A stretch of 64,000 nt of DNA, from the NCBI RefSeq assembly GCF_010548275.1, contig NZ_JAAGLT010000001.1, positions 558,001-622,000 of the forward strand, written 5' to 3'. This DNA is from Streptomyces sp. SID12488. Its GTDB lineage: Bacteria > Actinomycetota > Actinomycetes > Streptomycetales > Streptomycetaceae. Each line of letters opens with the position of its first letter. Position 1 is the stretch's first letter. Shown here piece by piece: positions 26,208 through 35,589 of the stretch. Below the pieces are notes generated by a model, which had not been told where the DNA came from, made no database searches, and saw only the letters and a program-made list of their open reading frames with translations. Made by a program: the position numbers and the translations under genes.

Positions 26208-27061
26208 CCCTCCTGGATGACCGTGATGGCCAGCTGTCCGTCCTGCGTGTAGATGCGGCCCTGGCCGAGACCCCGGCCGCCGGACGCCGACGGTGACTCC
26301 TGGTCGTACAGCAGCCATTCGTCGGCGCGGAACGGGCGGTGGAACCACATCGCGTGGTCCAGGGAGGCGCCGACCACGTCGTTGACCGCCCAGCCGCCCC
26401 GTCCGTGCGCGAGCAGGATTGAGTCGAGCAGCGTGTAGTCGGAGACGTACGTGGCGAGGCAGACGTGGAGCAGCGGCTCGTCGACGGCGCCGCCGAGCTT
26501 GCCGTTCGTACGGAACCAGACCTGGGAGCGCGGTTCGCGGGGCTCGCCGAACCTGCCGTAGGGCGGGTCGTCGACGTAGCGGATGTCGACGGCCTCGCGG
26601 GACTGCAGGAACTTCTCGACGATCGCCGGGTCCAGGTGCTCGTACTTGGGGAGCTGTTCCTCGGCCGTGGGGAGGGTCGCCGGGTCGGGGGCGGCGGGCA
26701 TCGGGGCCTGGTGGTCGAGGCCCTCCTCGTGCCGCTGGAAGGACGCGGAGAGGTGGAAGATCGGCTGCCCGTGCTGGACCGCGACGACGCGGCGGGTGGT
26801 GAAGGACCGGCCGTCCCGGATGCGGTCGACGGTGTAGACGATCGGCACCCCGGGGTCGCCCGGGCGCAGGAAGTACGAGTGGAGCGAGTGGGCGGGGCGG
26901 TCCGGAGGGACCGTGCGCCCGGCGGCGACGAGTGCCTGGGCCGCGACCTGCCCGCCGAAGACGCGCGGGACGATGGCGGGCCGGGACCGGCCGCGGAAGA
27001 TGTTCTCCTCGATCTGCTCGAGGTCGAGCAGATCGAGGAGAGACTGAAGTGCCTGACTCAT
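26180..27061 (-). CDS. tesB: Acyl-CoA thioesterase II
   Basis: A 293-residue double-hotdog thioesterase that hydrolyses acyl-CoA to free acid and CoA. The N-terminal hotdog shows NIFRGRSRP, RVFGGQVAAQALVAAGRTV and LHSYFLRPGDP. The C-terminal one shows TLLDSILLAHGRGG, SLDHAMWFHRPFRADEWLLY and GQGRIYTQDGQLAITVIQEGV. These cover the Asp/Gln/Ser-Thr catalytic set. It lies beside the acyl-CoA dehydrogenase on the same strand, so it may act in the same acyl-CoA pool control. Confidence 0.95.
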   Translation of the reverse strand: MSQALQSLLDLLDLEQIEENIFRGRSRPAIVPRVFGGQVAAQALVAAGRTVPPDRPAHSLHSYFLRPGDPGVPIVYTVDRIRDGRSFTTRRVVAVQHGQPIFHLSASFQRHEEGLDHQAPMPAAPDPATLPTAEEQLPKYEHLDPAIVEKFLQSREAVDIRYVDDPPYGRFGEPREPRSQVWFRTNGKLGGAVDEPLLHVCLATYVSDYTLLDSILLAHGRGGWAVNDVVGASLDHAMWFHRPFRADEWLLYDQESPSASGGRGLGQGRIYTQDGQLAITVIQEGVIRVPRTP

Positions 27062-27148
27062 GCAGTCATTTCTACGGGTCAGTAATTTCCGGGACCTTAC
27101 GGGCCCATGTCCTTACAGGCCCGCAAGATCCCAGCCGTGCGGATGTAC

Positions 27149-28306
27149 CTACAGGCCCATGTCCTTCGCGATGATCGACTTCATGATCTCGCTGGTGCCG
27201 CCGTAGATCCGGTTGACGCGGTTGTCCGCGTACAGACGGGCGATCGGGTACTCGTTCATGAAGCCGTAGCCGCCGTGCAGCTGGAGGCAGCGGTCGATCA
27301 CGCGGTGCGCGACCTCGGTGCAGAACAGCTTGGCGCTGGCGGCCTCGGCCGGGGTCAGCTCGCCCGCGTCCAGGGCCTCGGTCGCGCGGTCTGCGACGGC
27401 CTCGGCGGCGTCCACCTCGGCCTTGCAGGCGGCCAGCTCGAACTTGGTGTTCTGGAAGTGCGCGACCGGCTTGCCGAAGACGACGCGCTCCTGGACGTAC
27501 TGCTGGGCGAACCGGACGGCCGCCTTGGCCTGCGCGTACGCGCCGTAGGCGATGCCCCAGCGCTCGGAGGCGAGGTTGTGGCCGAGGTAGTAGAAGCCCT
27601 TGTTCTCCTCGCCGAGGAGGTTCTCGACGGGCACCTTGACGTCGACGAACGCCAGCTCGGCGGTGTCGGAGGTCTTCAGGCCGAGCTTGTCCAGCTTGCG
27701 GCCGATCGAGTAGCCCTCGGACTTGGTGTCCACCACGAGGAGGGATATGCCGTGGCGGCGATCCTCGGCGCTGGGGGCGTCGGTGCGGGCGCAGACGATC
27801 ATCTGGTCGGCGTGGACGCCACCGGTGATGAAGGTCTTGGAGCCGTTGAGGACGTAGTGCGTGCCGTCCTCGCTCAGCTTGGCGGTGGTCTTCATGCCCG
27901 CGAGGTCGGAGCCGGTGCCCGGCTCGGTCATCGCGATCGCCCACATCTCCTCACCGGAGACGAACTTGGGCAGGTAGCGCTTCTTCTGCTCGTCGGTGGC
28001 GAGCAGCTTGACGTACGGCAGACCGAGCAGCACGTGCACACCGGAGCCGCCGAAGGAGACACCCGCGCGCGCGGTCTCCTCGTACAGGACGGCCTCGAAC
28101 TTGTACGAGTCGATGCCGGCGCCGCCGTACTCCTCGTCGACCCGGATGCCGAAGACGCCCAGCTCGGCGAGCTTGTAGTAGAACTCGCGCGGCGCCTGGC
28201 CGGCGGCGAACCACTCGTCGTAGACGGGAACGACCTCGGCCTCGATGAAGGCGCGAAGGGTCTCCCGGAACGCCTCGTGATCCTCGTTGAACACAGTACG
28301 GCGCAC
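27149..28306 (-). CDS. Acyl-CoA dehydrogenase
   Basis: A 385-residue FAD-dependent acyl-CoA dehydrogenase. The first signature is AMTEPGTGSDLAGM. The C-terminal domain has QLHGGYGFMNEYPIARLY and IYGGTSEIMKSIIAKDM, where the Glu in GGTSE is the likely catalytic base. The substrate class (short or branched chain) cannot be fixed. It is transcribed away from the TetR gene's neighbourhood on the same strand (the TetR stop is about 100 bases upstream), so both may be affected by the operators near 29030-29070. Confidence 0.95.
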   Translation of the reverse strand: MRRTVFNEDHEAFRETLRAFIEAEVVPVYDEWFAAGQAPREFYYKLAELGVFGIRVDEEYGGAGIDSYKFEAVLYEETARAGVSFGGSGVHVLLGLPYVKLLATDEQKKRYLPKFVSGEEMWAIAMTEPGTGSDLAGMKTTAKLSEDGTHYVLNGSKTFITGGVHADQMIVCARTDAPSAEDRRHGISLLVVDTKSEGYSIGRKLDKLGLKTSDTAELAFVDVKVPVENLLGEENKGFYYLGHNLASERWGIAYGAYAQAKAAVRFAQQYVQERVVFGKPVAHFQNTKFELAACKAEVDAAEAVADRATEALDAGELTPAEAASAKLFCTEVAHRVIDRCLQLHGGYGFMNEYPIARLYADNRVNRIYGGTSEIMKSIIAKDMGL

Positions 28307-28402
28307 CGCCGCCTCCTCGACTCGAACACCTAAGCGCTTGCTCAGATCAACCGTACCGGCGAGTACGAAGCCCCGTCCAGTGGAGTTGGGCCGTAACGCT
28401 CA

Positions 28403-29002
28403 TCACTCTCCCCGCTCCCCCGCCGCCGCGAACGCCCCCCTGGCCATCCGGTGCAGCAGTGCGGCCGTGACACCCCGGCCCGGAAGTGCGCCCGGGCGGC
28501 CCAGGTGCGGGGTCGAGTTCAGGAGGCCGAAGACCGAGTGGACGGCCGAGCGGGCGGTCGGTTCCGTCAGCTCCGGGTAGACCTCCCGGACCACCTCCAC
28601 CCACAGCTCGACGTACTGCCGCTGGAGCTGGCGCACCAGCTTGCGGTCGCTGTCGCGCAGGCGGTCCAGTTCGCGGTCGTGGAGGGTGATCAGGGGGCGG
28701 TCGTCCAGGGCGAAGTCGATGTGACCCTCGATGAGGGAGTCGAGGAGCGTCCCGGGATCTCCGTCGGCCTCCGAGACCCGCCGTTTGCCACCGGTCAGGA
28801 GCTGGCCGCTGATGCCGACCAGCAGTTCGGCGAGCATCGCGTCCTTGCCCGGGAAGTGGCGGTAGAGGCCGGGGCCGCTGATGCCCACGGCCGCTCCTAT
28901 CTCGTCCACGCCCACACCATGGAAACCGCGCTCGGCGAAGAGCCTCGCGGCCTCCTTGAGGATCTGTTCGCGGCGGGTCGGGGCGTCGGTTCTCGTGGCC
29001 AT
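28403..29002 (-). CDS. TetR family repressor of the leucine/acyl-CoA block
   Basis: A protein of about 199 residues with the TetR HTH (REQILKEAARLFAERGFHGV, then IGAAVGISGPGLYRHFPGKD) and a helical ligand domain. It is divergent from accD1 and separated from it by two tandem 16-base palindromes of the GTTAA-N6-TTAAC type. From memory this type belongs to AccR, the S. avermitilis repressor of short-chain acyl-CoA genes. An acyl-CoA ligand is likely. A start at 29002 gives MATRTDAPTRREQ; no clear ribosome site is seen, so a leaderless mRNA or a GTG at 29020 is possible. Confidence 0.92.
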   Translation of the reverse strand: MATRTDAPTRREQILKEAARLFAERGFHGVGVDEIGAAVGISGPGLYRHFPGKDAMLAELLVGISGQLLTGGKRRVSEADGDPGTLLDSLIEGHIDFALDDRPLITLHDRELDRLRDSDRKLVRQLQRQYVELWVEVVREVYPELTEPTARSAVHSVFGLLNSTPHLGRPGALPGRGVTAALLHRMARGAFAAAGERGE

Positions 29003-29023
29003 GCGATTGATTCTAGACACGGA

Positions 29024-29070
29024 GGTTAGCGGTCGTTAACCTGAGGGAAACAGGTTAACGCTCATTAACC
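29024..29070. promoter_or_regulatory. Two tandem TetR operators
   Basis: Palindromes GTTAGCGGTCGTTAAC (29025-29040) and GTTAACGCTCATTAAC (29054-29069) each have one mismatch between arms and are centred 29 bases apart. They sit between the divergent TetR gene and accD1, ready to control both. Confidence 0.85.
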
Positions 29071-29145
29071 AGTCGACCGCTGGTGGGCTACTGGACGACC
29101 ACCGGCTCGACGACTGGGCCGACCACTGGGTTAGGGGACCGCAGG

Positions 29146-30762
29146 ATGCAGGAGGCACCGGAGCTCCACAGCGCGGCGGACCCCGCTTCGGAGGCCTGGC
29201 GGGCCAACGAGGCGGCTCACCGCGCGCTGGTCGGGGAACTGCACGGCAAGCTGGCCGCGGCTCGGCTGGGCGGCGGCGAGAAGGCCCGGAACCGGCACAC
29301 CGCGCGCGGGAAGCTGCTTCCCCGGGAGCGGGTCGACCGGCTCCTCGACCCCGGGTCGCCCTTCCTCGAAATCGCCCCCCTCGCCGCCGACGGGATGTAC
29401 GAGGGGCAGGCGCCGGCGGCCGGTGTCATCGCCGGGATCGGGCGGGTCAGCGGGCGTGAGTGCGTGATCGTCGCCAACGACGCCACCGTCAAGGGCGGCA
29501 CGTACTACCCGATGACCGTCAAGAAGCATCTCCGCGCGCAGGAGATCGCCCTCGACAACCGGCTTCCCTGCATCTACCTGGTGGACTCCGGGGGCGCCTT
29601 CCTGCCCATGCAGGACGAGGTCTTCCCCGACCGTGACCACTTCGGGCGGATCTTCTTCAACCAGGCGCGGATGTCCGGCGCCGGGATTCCACAGATCGCC
29701 GCCGTGCTCGGATCGTGCACCGCGGGAGGCGCCTACGTGCCCGCCATGAGCGACGAAGCGGTCATCGTCCGCAATCAGGGGACCATCTTCCTGGGCGGTC
29801 CCCCGCTGGTGAAGGCGGCCACGGGTGAGGTCGTGACCGCCGAGGAACTGGGCGGAGGGGATGTCCACGCGCGCGTGTCGGGCGTCACCGACCATCTCGC
29901 GGAGGACGACGCGCATGCCCTGCGCATCGTCCGGAACATCGCCGCCACCCTCCCCGCGCGCGGGCCGCTGCCCTGGGACGTCCAGCAGTCCGTGGAACCC
30001 AAGGTCGACCCCCACGGGCTCTACGGCGCCGTGCCCGTAGACTCCCGCACTCCTTATGACGTACGGGAGATCATCGCGCGCGTGGTCGATGGCTCCCGGT
30101 TCTCGGAGTTCAAGGCCGAGTTCGGGCAGACCCTGGTCACCGGCTTCGCCCGCATCCACGGGCACCCGGTCGGGGTCATCGGCAACAACGGCATCCTGTT
30201 CTCCGAATCCGCCCAGAAGGGCGCCCACTTCATCGAGCTCTGCGACCAGCGCGGCATCCCGCTCCTGTTCCTCCAGAACATCTCCGGCTTCATGGTGGGC
30301 CGGGACTACGAGGCTGGGGGCATCGCCAAGCACGGCGCCAAGATGGTCACGGCGGTGGCCTGCACGCGCGTGCCCAAGCTGACGGTCGTGGTCGGCGGGT
30401 CCTACGGGGCCGGCAACTACTCGATGTGCGGCCGGGCGTACTCGCCGCGCTTCCTGTGGATGTGGCCCGGCGCCAAGATCTCGGTCATGGGCGGCGAGCA
30501 GGCCGCGTCCGTTCTCGCGACCGTCAAGCGGGACCAGTTGGAGTCGCGCGGGGAGTCCTGGCCGGCGGCGGACGAGGACGCCTTCAAGGACCCGATCCGC
30601 GCGCAGTACGAGCACCAGGGCAATGCCTACTACGCGACCGCCCGGCTCTGGGACGACGGGGTCATCGACCCCCTCGAAACCCGCCAGGTCCTAGGTCTCG
30701 CGCTCACCGCCTGCGCCAACGCGCCACTGGGAGACCCCCAGTTCGGCGTCTTCCGGATGTGA
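29146..30762 (+). CDS. accD1: Acyl-CoA carboxylase beta subunit (methylcrotonyl-CoA type)
   Basis: A 538-residue carboxyltransferase subunit. It has both crotonase-like halves: N-terminal oxyanion region ([30 protein letters not shown]) and C-terminal half ([53 protein letters not shown]). [13 protein letters not shown] is typical of methylcrotonyl-CoA carboxylase, which makes methylglutaconyl-CoA in leucine breakdown. The ATG at 29146 is preferred over a Thr-rich extension to 29083. It is the first gene of accD1-accA1-hmgL-acdH under the TetR operators; the next gene starts six bases after its stop. Confidence 0.94.
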   Translation: MQEAPELHSAADPASEAWRANEAAHRALVGELHGKLAAARLGGGEKARNRHTARGKLLPRERVDRLLDPGSPFLEIAPLAADGMYEGQAPAAGVIAGIGRVSGRECVIVANDATVKGGTYYPMTVKKHLRAQEIALDNRLPCIYLVDSGGAFLPMQDEVFPDRDHFGRIFFNQARMSGAGIPQIAAVLGSCTAGGAYVPAMSDEAVIVRNQGTIFLGGPPLVKAATGEVVTAEELGGGDVHARVSGVTDHLAEDDAHALRIVRNIAATLPARGPLPWDVQQSVEPKVDPHGLYGAVPVDSRTPYDVREIIARVVDGSRFSEFKAEFGQTLVTGFARIHGHPVGVIGNNGILFSESAQKGAHFIELCDQRGIPLLFLQNISGFMVGRDYEAGGIAKHGAKMVTAVACTRVPKLTVVVGGSYGAGNYSMCGRAYSPRFLWMWPGAKISVMGGEQAASVLATVKRDQLESRGESWPAADEDAFKDPIRAQYEHQGNAYYATARLWDDGVIDPLETRQVLGLALTACANAPLGDPQFGVFRM

Positions 30763-30768
30763 GGACTC

Positions 30769-32772
30769 ATGTTTGACACTGTGCTTGTCGCCAACCGGGG
30801 CGAGATCGCCGTACGTGTCAGCCGTACGCTGCGCTCCCTCGGTGTGCGTTCGGTCGCCGTGTACTCCGACGCCGACGCGGACGCCCGGCACGTCCGGGAG
30901 GCCGACACGGCGGTACGGATCGGACCGGCGGCAGCGGCGGAGAGCTATCTGTCCGTCCCCCGCATCCTGGAAGCCGCCGCCCGTACCGGCGCGCAGGCGG
31001 TGCACCCCGGGTACGGCTTCCTCGCCGAGAACGCCGCCTTCGCGCACGCGTGCGCTGCGGCGGGGCTGGCGTTCATCGGCCCCCCGGCGGACGCGATCTC
31101 CCTCATGGGCGACAAGATCCGCGCCAAGGAGACGGTCCGCGCGGCCGGGGTCCCGGTGGTTCCCGGGTCCAGCGGCAGCGGGCTCACCGACGCCGAACTG
31201 GCCGACGCGGCACGGGAGATCGGCATGCCGGTGCTGCTCAAGCCCAGCGCGGGCGGGGGCGGCAAGGGCATGCGGCTGGTGCGGGAAACAGGGGAGCTGG
31301 CGGAGGAGATCGCCGCCGCGCGGCGCGAGGCCCGCGCCTCCTTCGGTGACGACACGCTCCTCGTCGAACGGTGGGTCGACCGGCCCCGGCACATCGAGAT
31401 CCAGGTCCTGGCCGACGCCCACGGGAACGTCGTACACCTGGGCGAGCGCGAGTGTTCGCTCCAGCGGCGCCACCAGAAGCTCATCGAGGAGGCGCCCAGC
31501 GTGTTCCTCGACGAGCGGACCCGGGCCGCGATGGGCGAGGCGGCGGTCCAGGCGGCACGCTCCTGCGGGTACGAGGGCGCGGGCACGGTCGAGTTCATCG
31601 TCCCGGGCAGTGACCCGTCCTCATACTACTTCATGGAGATGAACACCCGCCTCCAGGTCGAGCACCCGGTGACGGAGCTGGTCACCGGCCTCGACCTGGT
31701 GGAGTGGCAGCTGCGCGTGGCGGCGGGCGAGCCGCTCAGCTTCACGCAGAAGGACGTACGGCTGACCGGGCACGCCGTGGAGGCCCGTATCTGCGCGGAG
31801 ACGGTGTCCGTGCGGGCGGGTGCGCGCGGGTTCCTGCCGTCCGGCGGCACGGTGCTCGCCCTGCGCGAACCCTCCGGTGACGGCGTACGCACCGACTCGG
31901 GGCTGACCGAGGGCACGGAGGTCGGTTCGCTGTACGACCCGATGCTGTCCAAGGTGATCGCGTACGGCCCGGACCGCCCGACCGCGCTCAGGAAACTCCG
32001 GGCGGCCCTCGCGGAGACGGTCACGCTGGGCGTGCCGACGAACGCCGGGTTCCTTCGCCGACTCCTCGCCCATCCGGCGGTGGTGGCGGGCGAGTTGGAC
32101 ACGGGGCTGGTGGAGCGCGAGGTCGACTCCCTCGTACCGGACGGGGTGCCGGAGGAGGTCTACGAGGCGGCGGCGGCCGTACGACTGGAGGCGCTGCGGC
32201 CGAAGCCGACGGGGGGCGGCTGGACGGATCCCTTCTCCGTGCCGAGCGGTTGGCGGCTGGGCGGCACGCCGAAGCCGCTGCCGTTCGAGCTGCGAGTGCC
32301 GGGACTCGAACCCGTCACCCACTTCCTCCAGGGCACGCACACGGTCACCGACGACCAGGTGTCCGTGGTCGTCGACGGCGTCCGCCACACCTTCCACCGC
32401 GCCGGCGACTGGCTGGGCCGCGACGGCGACGCCTGGCAGGTGCGCGACCACGACCCGGTGGCGGCCTCCCTCACCGCGACAGGCTCGGGGGGTGCCGGTT
32501 CCCTCACCGCGCCGATGCCGGGCACGGTGACGGTGGTGAAGGTGGCGGTCGGGGACGAAGTGGTCGCCGGTCAGAGCCTGTTGGTGGTCGAGGCGATGAA
32601 GATGGAGCACGTCATCGCCGCCCCGCACGCGGGCACGGTCGCCGAGCTGGACGTCACCCCGGGGACGACAGTCGCGATGGACCAGGTGCTGGCCGTGGTC
32701 ACGCCTGCGGAGTCCATGGCGGAGTCCCCTGCGGAGTCCTTGGCGAAGTCCTCGGCAGAGGAGGAGAAATGA
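30769..32772 (+). CDS. accA1: Acyl-CoA carboxylase alpha subunit (biotin carboxylase + BCCP)
   Basis: A 667-residue biotin-dependent subunit. The order is biotin carboxylase (start [16 protein letters not shown]-grasp loop [13 protein letters not shown]-like [28 protein letters not shown]), a linker, and a C-terminal biotinyl domain. The biotin-accepting Lys611 is in VEAMKMEHV. It works with AccD1 at 29146. The C-terminal tail is built of short repeats ([15 protein letters not shown]). Its TGA overlaps the hmgL ATG (ATGA). Confidence 0.95.
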   Translation: MFDTVLVANRGEIAVRVSRTLRSLGVRSVAVYSDADADARHVREADTAVRIGPAAAAESYLSVPRILEAAARTGAQAVHPGYGFLAENAAFAHACAAAGLAFIGPPADAISLMGDKIRAKETVRAAGVPVVPGSSGSGLTDAELADAAREIGMPVLLKPSAGGGGKGMRLVRETGELAEEIAAARREARASFGDDTLLVERWVDRPRHIEIQVLADAHGNVVHLGERECSLQRRHQKLIEEAPSVFLDERTRAAMGEAAVQAARSCGYEGAGTVEFIVPGSDPSSYYFMEMNTRLQVEHPVTELVTGLDLVEWQLRVAAGEPLSFTQKDVRLTGHAVEARICAETVSVRAGARGFLPSGGTVLALREPSGDGVRTDSGLTEGTEVGSLYDPMLSKVIAYGPDRPTALRKLRAALAETVTLGVPTNAGFLRRLLAHPAVVAGELDTGLVEREVDSLVPDGVPEEVYEAAAAVRLEALRPKPTGGGWTDPFSVPSGWRLGGTPKPLPFELRVPGLEPVTHFLQGTHTVTDDQVSVVVDGVRHTFHRAGDWLGRDGDAWQVRDHDPVAASLTATGSGGAGSLTAPMPGTVTVVKVAVGDEVVAGQSLLVVEAMKMEHVIAAPHAGTVAELDVTPGTTVAMDQVLAVVTPAESMAESPAESLAKSSAEEEK

Positions 32773-33773
32773 CGCTCCCCATGGTCGTACCGGCCCCGGG
32801 TCTGCCCGCGCGGGTCAGGATCCACGAGGTCGGCGCACGCGACGGCCTGCAGAACGAGAAGGCGACCGTCCCGACAGCTGTGAAGGCGGAGTTCATCCGC
32901 CGACTGGCCGCCGCCGGCCTGACGACGATCGAGGCGACGAGCTTCGTACATCCCAAGTGGGTGCCCCAACTCGCGGACGCGGAGCAGCTGTTCCCGCTCG
33001 TCAGAGATCTGGGCGAGCTGAGCGAACCGAGCGGTCTGAAGGTGGCGCTGCCGGTCCTGGTGCCGAACGGGCGCGGCCTGGACCGGGCCCTGGCGCTGGG
33101 AGCGAAGCGTGTCGCCGTGTTCGCCAGTGCCACGGAGTCCTTCGCCAAGGCCAACCTCAACCGGACGGTCGACGAGTCGCTCGCGGTGTTCGAGCCGGTG
33201 GTGAGACGCGCGAAGGACGAGGCGGCGCATGTGCGCGGCTATGTCTCGATGTGCTTCGGCGACCCCTGGGAGGGGGCGGTCCCGCTCCACCAGGTGGTAC
33301 GGGTCTGCAGGGCGCTGCGGGACATGGGCTGCGACGAGTTGAGCCTGGGCGACACGATCGGCGTCGCCACCCCCGGCCATGTCCTGGAACTGCTCTCCGC
33401 CCTCAACGAACAGGGCGTCCCGACGAACGTGCTGGGCGTGCACTTCCACGACACCTACGGACAGGCACTCGCCAACACCCTGGCCGCGCTCCAGCACGGC
33501 GTCACCACCGTGGACGCCTCCGCGGGCGGCCTCGGCGGCTGCCCGTTCGCCAGGTCCGCGACCGGCAACCTGGCCACCGAGGACCTGGTGTGGATGCTCC
33601 AGGGCCTCGGCATCGAGACCGGGGTCGACCTCGCCGGCCTCGTCGCCACCAGCACGTGGATGGCGGACCAGTTGGGCCGGCCGAGCCCGTCCCGCACCGT
33701 ACGAGCCCTGTCCCACAAGGATTCACAGGGCTCACAGGCCTCGCAGATCTCACAGGATTCCCAGGAGCAGTGA
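32769..33773 (+). CDS. hmgL: Hydroxymethylglutaryl-CoA lyase
   Basis: A 334-residue TIM-barrel lyase that splits HMG-CoA to acetyl-CoA and acetoacetate, the last leucine-specific step. Visible are [12 protein letters not shown] near the start, [14 protein letters not shown] (metal His residues) and the signature [17 protein letters not shown] with the catalytic Cys. The start at 32769 follows GAGGAG and overlaps the accA1 stop. An odd Ser/Gln/Asp repeat tail ([11 protein letters not shown], then ISQDSQEQ) is added after the barrel. Upstream enoyl hydratase is not in this unit. Confidence 0.95.
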   Translation: MTLPMVVPAPGLPARVRIHEVGARDGLQNEKATVPTAVKAEFIRRLAAAGLTTIEATSFVHPKWVPQLADAEQLFPLVRDLGELSEPSGLKVALPVLVPNGRGLDRALALGAKRVAVFASATESFAKANLNRTVDESLAVFEPVVRRAKDEAAHVRGYVSMCFGDPWEGAVPLHQVVRVCRALRDMGCDELSLGDTIGVATPGHVLELLSALNEQGVPTNVLGVHFHDTYGQALANTLAALQHGVTTVDASAGGLGGCPFARSATGNLATEDLVWMLQGLGIETGVDLAGLVATSTWMADQLGRPSPSRTVRALSHKDSQGSQASQISQDSQEQ

Positions 33774-33779
33774 AGGACC

Positions 33780-34952
33780 ATGGACCACAAACTCTCCCCC
33801 GAACTGGAAGAACTCCGGCGTACGGTCGAGCAGTTCGCGCACGACGTCGTGGCCCCGAAGATCGGCGACTTCTACGAGCGGCACGAGTTCCCGTACGAGA
33901 TCGTCCGCGAGATGGGCAGGATGGGCCTGTTCGGGCTGCCATTCCCCGAGGAGTACGGCGGTATGGGCGGCGACTATCTGGCGCTGGGCATCGCGCTGGA
34001 GGAGTTGGCGCGGGTCGACTCGTCGGTGGCGATCACCCTGGAAGCCGGGGTCTCGCTGGGCGCGATGCCCATCCACCTGTTCGGCACGGAGGAACAGAAG
34101 CGGGAGTGGCTGCCGCGGCTGTGCGCCGGCGAGATCCTGGGCGCGTTCGGCCTCACGGAACCGGACGGCGGCTCGGACGCGGGGGCGACGCGGACGACGG
34201 CCCGGCTGGACCCCGACACCGATGAATGGGTGATCAACGGCACGAAGTGCTTCATCACCAACTCGGGTACGGACATCACCGGCTTCGTGACGGTGACGGC
34301 GGTGACAGGACGCAAGCCGGACGGCAGGCCGCTCATCTCCGCGATCCTCGTCCCGTCCGGCACGCCGGGCTTCACGGTGGCGGCGCCGTACTCGAAGGTC
34401 GGCTGGAACGCCTCGGACACGCGGGAGCTGTCCTTCGCGGACGTGCGGGTCCCGGCCGCGAACCTGGTCGGCGAGGAGGGGCGCGGCTACGCCCAGTTCC
34501 TCCGCATCCTCGACGAGGGGCGCATCGCGATCGCGGCGCTGGCGACCGGACTCGCCCAGGGCTGCGTGGACGAGTCGGTGAAGTACGCAAAGGAACGGCA
34601 AGCGTTCGGGCGTCCGATCGGCGCGAACCAGGCGATCCAGTTCAAGATCGCGGACATGGAGATGAAGGCCCACACGTCCCGCCTGTCCTGGCGGGACGCG
34701 GCCTCCAGGCTCGTGGCAGGGGACCCTTTCAAGAAGGAAGCGGCCCTGGCCAAGCTGTACTCGTCCACGATCGCGGTGGACAACGCCCGCGACGCGACCC
34801 AGATCCACGGCGGCTACGGCTTCATGAACGAGTACCCGGTCGCCCGGATGTGGCGCGACTCGAAGATCCTGGAGATCGGGGAGGGCACGAGCGAGGTGCA
34901 ACGGATGCTCATCGCACGGGAGTTGGGGTTGGGGATGGAGATGGCGGGCTGA
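33780..34952 (+). CDS. acdH: Acyl-CoA dehydrogenase (isovaleryl-CoA type)
   Basis: A 390-residue acyl-CoA dehydrogenase. Signatures are GAFGLTEPDGGSDAGATR, a KTSD-like WNASDTRELSFADVRVPAAN, and QIHGGYGFMNEYPVARMWRD followed by ILEIGEGTSEVQ. As the last gene of the carboxylase/HMG-CoA lyase operon it most likely oxidises isovaleryl-CoA or a related branched acyl-CoA. The gap to hmgL is six bases and GAAGGA precedes the ATG. Its 3' end overlaps the convergent heme oxygenase gene by 44 bases. Confidence 0.95.
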   Translation: MDHKLSPELEELRRTVEQFAHDVVAPKIGDFYERHEFPYEIVREMGRMGLFGLPFPEEYGGMGGDYLALGIALEELARVDSSVAITLEAGVSLGAMPIHLFGTEEQKREWLPRLCAGEILGAFGLTEPDGGSDAGATRTTARLDPDTDEWVINGTKCFITNSGTDITGFVTVTAVTGRKPDGRPLISAILVPSGTPGFTVAAPYSKVGWNASDTRELSFADVRVPAANLVGEEGRGYAQFLRILDEGRIAIAALATGLAQGCVDESVKYAKERQAFGRPIGANQAIQFKIADMEMKAHTSRLSWRDAASRLVAGDPFKKEAALAKLYSSTIAVDNARDATQIHGGYGFMNEYPVARMWRDSKILEIGEGTSEVQRMLIARELGLGMEMAG

Positions 34953-35589
34953 GACCGACGGAAAGCGCCCCGGTGATCGCGGCGGTGTGCCGGTAGGCGC
35001 CGCGGGCCGCCGCGACGACCTGGTCCTGCACCTCGGGGTCGGCGAGGGCCTGGTTCATGCGGGATGCGAAGCGGGCCCAGCGGTCGCGGTCGCCGCTGGT
35101 GTAGTAGGCGACTCCGTCCGTGCCGGGCAGGCGGTAGGCGGCGGTGACGTACGGGTGCAGGTAGAGGGCGCCGAGCGTCGAGCCCTCCATGACGTAGAGG
35201 TACCCGAGGAGCGCCGGAAGGTCGGACGCCGCGGCCAGTCGCCGTACGTCCGCCGCGAACGCCTCCCCTTCCTCGGCCGCCCAGGAGCCGGGCACGGTGC
35301 CGAGGCTCGCGAAGTAGGCCAAGTCGCGCTCGATGACGGGGAGTTTGCCGAGGTCGGCCGACCACACGGGGTCGGCCGACGACTCCGTGACCCGGGCGAG
35401 TTCACCTTCAAGGGCGCTCAACACCACCCGATAGGCGGCGAGTTGGCCGACGTACCGCTCGACGGGAAGTGTCCCGGCGATCATCGCGCTCGCGAAGGGG
35501 GTGGCCTCCAGCGCGTCATGCCAGTCACGGGTACTCGTACGCAGCCGCTCAACCACCGTGGCAGGGGCAGGGACCGGGGCGGTCGTCAC
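34909..35589 (-). CDS. Biliverdin-producing heme oxygenase
   Basis: A 226-residue heme oxygenase of the HO-1 fold, which opens heme to biliverdin, CO and iron. The proximal His is in RDWHDALEATPFA (His24). The distal-helix motif is LLGYLYVMEGSTLGALYLHP, and RWARFASRMNQAL follows. The GTG start at 35589 has GGAG six bases upstream and overlaps the stop of the polyprenyl-synthase-like gene (GTGA), so the two are translated together. The partner is unusual: heme oxygenases normally sit beside heme-uptake genes. The 3' end overlaps acdH. No iron box was seen upstream of the unit. Confidence 0.92.
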   Translation of the reverse strand: MTTAPVPAPATVVERLRTSTRDWHDALEATPFASAMIAGTLPVERYVGQLAAYRVVLSALEGELARVTESSADPVWSADLGKLPVIERDLAYFASLGTVPGSWAAEEGEAFAADVRRLAAASDLPALLGYLYVMEGSTLGALYLHPYVTAAYRLPGTDGVAYYTSGDRDRWARFASRMNQALADPEVQDQVVAAARGAYRHTAAITGALSVGLSPPSPSPTPTPVR

